Origin: Allodiplogaster sudhausi
Taxonomy: Eukaryota; Nematoda; Chromadorea; Rhabditida; Diplogasteridae
Assembly: GCA_945643635.1 (NCBI GenBank)
Contig: CALZFC010000031.1
Location: 1,274,501-1,338,500 of the forward strand
Direction of reading: 5' to 3'
DNA: 64,000 nt
Below are positions 61,301-64,000 of the stretch, piece after piece. Both the position numbers and the translations under genes were made by a program. How positions within the stretch are numbered: position 1 is the first letter of the stretch; every line of letters starts with the position of its first letter. A model generated the notes under the pieces. It was not told where the DNA came from. It saw nothing but the letters and a program-made list of their open reading frames with translations, and did not search any database.

Positions 61301-61885
61301 GCGTGATGAGCTCACGGTACCGGAAGACCTTCTGGACTGTGGTACTGCCTGCGAATGCTTACAAGTCAGTCAGAACAGTTATTCTCTCGTGTCTTTTGAA
61401 TGTCAGGTACATCCATGCATATGTCCAAGACAAATGTGCTCCTGTATTGACATTGTCCATATATCATCTTCTTTAAGATATTTTGGGGCCCGCGCAACAA
61501 CAACGGCCATTTCAAACCATTCGAGGATACCGAGCTTTAAGAATAACAAGTAAGCTTATTTATCCTGCAAACTATTAAACGTAAACAGGTATATATTCTC
61601 CTAAATATCATTAGAATTATTTTCCTGGTATGTCATAATGATCTTGTTTGATAATTAAGCCGTCGTTGCTTGAGTCGAGATGAGTCATACGCTCCTCTGG
61701 GCACTGCATCTCACATCCCGATGAACACGCTCTGCACCCTGGCCGAGTCTCCTCCGAGTGGCTGTGAACTCCTCGTTCCGAAAGAAGTCAAGAGGGTCTC
61801 CATCTCCCCTCCGCCTGCTACTTCCATCGCAATCATCGCCACTGCTCCCGACGGGAAAGGCATTTCGCTCAACGGGGTACAGTAA
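53326..61885 (+). CDS. Class A neuropeptide receptor, dmsr (myosuppressin/FLP receptor)-like
   Basis: Eleven in-phase exons: 53326..53411, 53806..53938, 54072..54151, 55729..55872, 55974..56075, 56193..56277, 56356..56430, 56509..56630, 61014..61133, 61224..61364, 61675..61885 (1299 nt, 432 aa). A short extracellular N-terminus has an NAT glycosylation site. TM1-TM2 reads LYAPVHGVVCIVLCVFGLLTN then LLTAVAVCDVGTMASYLIY. TM3 opens with the conserved Cys (CSPTYTHGWMQFLLWHVV) and runs to TTSLWLAVAMAFIRR. TM6 is MLIVILVVFLITELPQG. TM7 is LLNSSVNFVLYCVMSSRYRKTF (NxxxY-type end). The HGxxxxxVCxFG start, SxWLxVxxAxxR TM3 and FLxTExPQG TM6 are hallmarks of the dmsr/FMRFamide-like peptide receptors, Gi/o-coupled in nematodes and insects. 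The ligand cannot be deduced. Exons 7 and 11 use GAG acceptors. LINE-B occupies the intron after exon 8. Confidence 0.9.
53515..53799. repeat. CT-rich tract in receptor intron 1
   Basis: CTCTCTCTTCTTCA-type units repeated about 15 times up to the CTCTCCAG acceptor of receptor exon 2. Variable numbers of CT between CTTCTTCA markers show slippage plus block duplication. Confidence 0.93.
55253..55322. repeat. (GA)n tract in receptor intron 3
   Basis: GA run with GAGC interruptions. It is one of the few intronic microsatellites whose sense strand is purine rather than pyrimidine. Confidence 0.93.
56689..56704. repeat. LINE-B target-site duplication (left); right copy 60991..61006
   Basis: GAAGTCAACTCGATAT occurs at 56689..56704, immediately before LINE-B, and again at 60991..61006, immediately after its A-rich GAAATTGAAATT tail. 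Sixteen identical bases are a standard LINE target-site duplication. Confidence 0.95.
56706..56845. repeat. 17-bp tandem monomers at LINE-B 5' end
   Basis: Eight copies of TCACACGTAGTCCCTGA with one variant (ATTACACG at the start of the seventh). They abut the target-site duplication, so they belong to the element and not to the host. Repeated 5' monomers often carry the promoter of a LINE. Confidence 0.93.
56884..57972 (+). CDS. LINE-B ORF1 protein, 362 aa
   Basis: Starts MGRKRSPPPSSSIHNG. A short amphipathic stretch follows (ELVSTIVERVSESLLVHLDR to LTEAFDRFTDTLL), likely a coiled coil for trimer formation. The central region has PLKIQFADQPTRDHFLTH and HIYARPDYTKQQLEYDADLR, resembling the RNA-binding segment of L1/CR1 ORF1 proteins. 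The C-terminal third is very Arg/Gln/Ala rich. It may contain a compensated frameshift near RNAEAGRLEYVV, but the frame is open throughout. It is likely an RNA-binding chaperone for retrotransposition. Confidence 0.8.
   Translation: MGRKRSPPPSSSIHNGNSELVSTIVERVSESLLVHLDRKIDSLRATLVDQNALILAKLTEAFDRFTDTLLNIVSPAQSSPSGPLTYAAVSSAVARTLESQPLILEKATRAFIVGLEEKTSEQETAEQDTAFLISVIRGASDPSLRPLITDDGCSLSGVTCHRHPPTRNPNSSRPRPLKIQFADQPTRDHFLTHVKDSRCLPALSNSPHIYARPDYTKQQLEYDADLRRQCGRRNAEAGRLEYVVRDLRIHRLRNPRELPPRSRAALEKRQQQEAPHRLLPHPTRPIYDASSWWRQKQRQQLREQAEARRSRAARASQGVPARDDRRLSGRPVDGRADTAGRSLAVNESATLSFRPRLFPLGS
58031..60819 (+). pseudogene. LINE-B ORF2 (endonuclease-reverse transcriptase), broken
   Basis: Open from 58031 with NIRSIGRKFPLLEYF, then FFLTETWATP, IIAGDFNCPDIDWN and LDHSIVTFSI (APE-type endonuclease). 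A frameshift near 59190 moves the frame. The reverse transcriptase at 59446..60231 has NYRPISLTCSLSKVMERI, FGFRPRHSVSSALL, DYSKAFDTVP, GVNQGTCLGPLLF and the YADD box in HYTIYADDVKQY. Further shifts near 60140 and 60320 separate the C-terminal part (60340..60819), which ends in the RLWNSL motif common to this LINE group. Inactive as it stands. Confidence 0.9.
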
Positions 61886-63044
61886 CCTCTATCACTTATA
61901 AGAAACTAAATACTCTAGGTTTGTTAACTAGACCTTCTGATCCAGAAAGCTTTCCTCGATAATACACAATAATTCCGCAACTGTGATGATAACTAAACAG
62001 AACACGAGTTAGCCAGCTACACAGAAAGCATGAAGAGATTACAGTGAACGGATGGATAGTTTTCAGAAAATAAGATGCATGGTTAATTTCAGGAATATTT
62101 CCTCTGAAGTGTCTCCTCCCAATGCATCCTCTTCTCTCCTCTCGTGCTCGTCAAAGAGAAAAAGAACCTGGCATGCCTAGCAGTCCCTCCCTAGCTTCTT
62201 CCCTTGTGTGTACTTACGACGTTTTAATGATTGATACTCATTCTTTTATTTTCGTCTCAATTTTTCACCCGTCATATAAGTTTGCATATGCTGCCTGCGT
62301 TCAAATATATTATTTTTTTTGAATATCAATTGCATGCTTAAGGATGAGCTATGCTGAGAGTCACTGTTTCAACGAGTCCATAAATTTCGCAGAGTATTTA
62401 CGAAACCGCGTGTTCACTTGATAATCAAGAAATTAATTTAAAAACATATTTTCTTTTAATATTAAAACTCACTGAATTTTAGAACTGCATGCCGATTACC
62501 ATTTAGTTAAATCTGCACGAATTTTAAAATTAGCTGCATGAGATCATATTGATCTTACTCGATTTTGACTACTTTTTGCTCCTTCCAAATAGAGATGCTT
62601 ACTCCGTAGCCTCTTGTAAAGATCTCCGCTGCTTGCACAGTTCATGTCATTCAAAGGCCTTCTTTGATTTCTACGTGTATTCTGCCACGGAATAAGTAGG
62701 TAGGAAAACGAACGGTGCCATTTTTGCATTCTGCTATTTATAATCATAATACAATGACGTGTGAAACTATTGTTTTGAAGCCAATAAAGGTTTACACTTA
62801 CCATTCCAGCACAATCGCCATTCTTGCAACTTTTATTGAATCGAAAAATGATTTCGGTGCCAACAATATCAACAAGTGGAAAATACACATCCCTAACCAC
62901 CCTCCAAGGAGAAGATTTAGTTAGACATATTTGATGTATACAACTCGCATGCAAATGTACATTTGTACAGTCAATTCACAACAGAGCTACAGAGCTCACA
63001 TCATAGTCTAGCGTATTCTATTATCATCCACACCGCGACAGCCT
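61886..63044. other. Intergenic between convergent genes
   Basis: The receptor ends at 61885 on the plus strand and the chitinase ends at 63045 on the minus strand, so this 1.2 kb holds two 3' UTRs. A 136-codon minus-strand frame at 62544..62954 has no recognisable product. Nothing else is supported. Confidence 0.55.
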
Positions 63045-64000
63045 TCAATTGTTGAGTCTGACGAATGTCCCGCTGGCCTCGTCATAAGTTGTGCCTGGAG
63101 GGCTGCTTCTGGTCACCCAAGCACCGCCAATGCACTCGTCGTACTTCTTGACATCTTTGGCATTCCGCCGAATTGCACCTGGAAGAGTCAGTCAATCTTT
63201 TTTTCCGTTTGCGTAAGATGCAAAGAAACAGGCTAAGAAGAAGTAAACTGTCCTAACCACCGCTGCATTGGTTGCTGCTGCCGTTTCGCGTTGTCTTCCC
63301 TCCTGCAGAAGTCGTTGATTTGACTGGACGACTCGTTGTCGTCGTTGGCTTCACCACCGGAGAATCTGCAAGCATATTTCAAAATCGAGAATAAATACAA
63401 GATACATATTTCATTCACACTTTCAGTTTTGAGAGCGCGATTACGTTTTCTACGGTTATTACAATAGCTTGTTCTGCATCTCAACACGTGTTGGAGTCTC
63501 TCACCATTGTTTCCAGCAAGTGAATCCTTGATGACTTGATGGAGCGGATAGCCGGCAGCGATGTCATCGAAGTCGAGAGTCCACGTGAAGGCGCCGCCGT
63601 AGCCGGACGAGCGAACGACTTCCATCTAAGAGTCAGTAAGAAAGTCGTCGTTCTCTTCCTTCGAATGCCACACTCACTAGTGCATTTGTCACAATCAAAT
63701 GTTCATAGACAAGACCTTCTTGGCGACAGATTCCGCGTCGTCGAAGCCGTAGCAGCCTTGCTGGCTACCCGAGAGCGTGGCAACTTTGTATGGTCCGTCC
63801 TCTGCTTGGATCACATTTCCCAGCTGCTTGTCCAGCTACAGCAGGGCGTTTTAAAAAGTAAATTGAAAAGGATGTTTTATTGATTAAAATATTTCGAAAT
63901 AAAAAAAGGACTCGTCAACCTCAAAATATGCGGCGTATCCTTGTTCCTGAGTGACGGCCTGAGCAGGCGCCACCGAGATGAAAGATCCTCCTTCAATAAA
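63045..64000 (-). CDS. Glycoside hydrolase 18 chitinase, 3' part
   Basis: Five in-phase exons running off the right edge: 63920..64000, 63716..63835, 63505..63625, 63258..63365 and 63045..63178. The first visible residues (APAQAVTQEQGYAAYFE) match the late GH18 region. Next comes a VPY-like segment (GPYKVATLSGSQQGCYGFDD, for the family's WVGYDD) and then YGGAFTWTLDFDDIAAGYPL, the conserved end of the TIM barrel bearing the substrate-binding Trp. A Thr/Ser/Lys linker (VVKPTTTTSRPVKSTTSAGG) leads to a C-terminal stretch QCSGGAIRRNAKDVKKYDEC, which has the spacing of a chitin-binding (CBM14-like) domain but few cysteines. The catalytic DxxDxDxE lies outside the window. Likely secreted and involved in cuticle, eggshell or food chitin. 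Confidence 0.88.

Noticed and set aside
62544..62954. 136-codon minus-strand frame.
   Set aside because: It lies in the 3' regions of two convergent genes, has an unremarkable composition and no conserved motif.

Overview
This window is a piece of an animal nuclear genome. Its genes are split into many small exons (18 to about 300 bp) by short introns, it carries heavy (CT)n/(GA)n microsatellites, and it holds two LINE retrotransposons and a large inverted-repeat DNA element. A dmsr-type neuropeptide receptor, a divergent serpentine-type receptor and a family 18 chitinase with a Ser/Thr linker suggest an ecdysozoan. I lean towards a nematode or nematode-like animal, but no rRNA, mitochondrial or spliced-leader sequence settles it.

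Layout. 0.2-1.25 kb (-): partial serpentine receptor. 2.2-3.2 kb (-): DJ-1/PARK7 homologue. 4.4-7.2 kb (-): unrecognised multi-exon gene with an RRM-like segment. A 316-bp divergent promoter region follows. 7.5-11.8 kb (+): 18-exon coiled-coil protein of about 751 aa. 12.4-18.7 kb (+): UBA3, the catalytic subunit of the NEDD8-activating enzyme, with a 2.7-kb foldback element in one intron and a 700-bp element nested in that. 19.2-30.7 kb (+): REV3, the catalytic subunit of DNA polymerase zeta, in about 40 exons. 31.3-35.7 kb (-): LINE-A, flanked by direct repeats of about 362 bp. 36.5-37.1 kb (+): small secreted cysteine-rich protein. 37.35-37.6 kb (-): possible small basic protein. 38.3-39.6 kb (+): coiled-coil protein of 258 aa. 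39.6-53.3 kb: gene-poor, microsatellite-rich. 53.3-61.9 kb (+): dmsr-like GPCR of about 432 aa whose seventh intron is split by LINE-B. 63.0-64.0 kb (-): 3' part of a chitinase gene.

The genes are mostly unrelated housekeeping functions (oxidative-stress protein, neddylation, translesion synthesis) mixed with receptors. Exons were placed by homology, reading phase and splice sites. Two genome-wide habits stand out. About 14 of roughly 100 inferred introns end in GAG or AAG rather than CAG/TAG, and several start with GC instead of GT. The most unusual single object is LINE-A, whose flanking repeats look like an exceptionally long target-site duplication.
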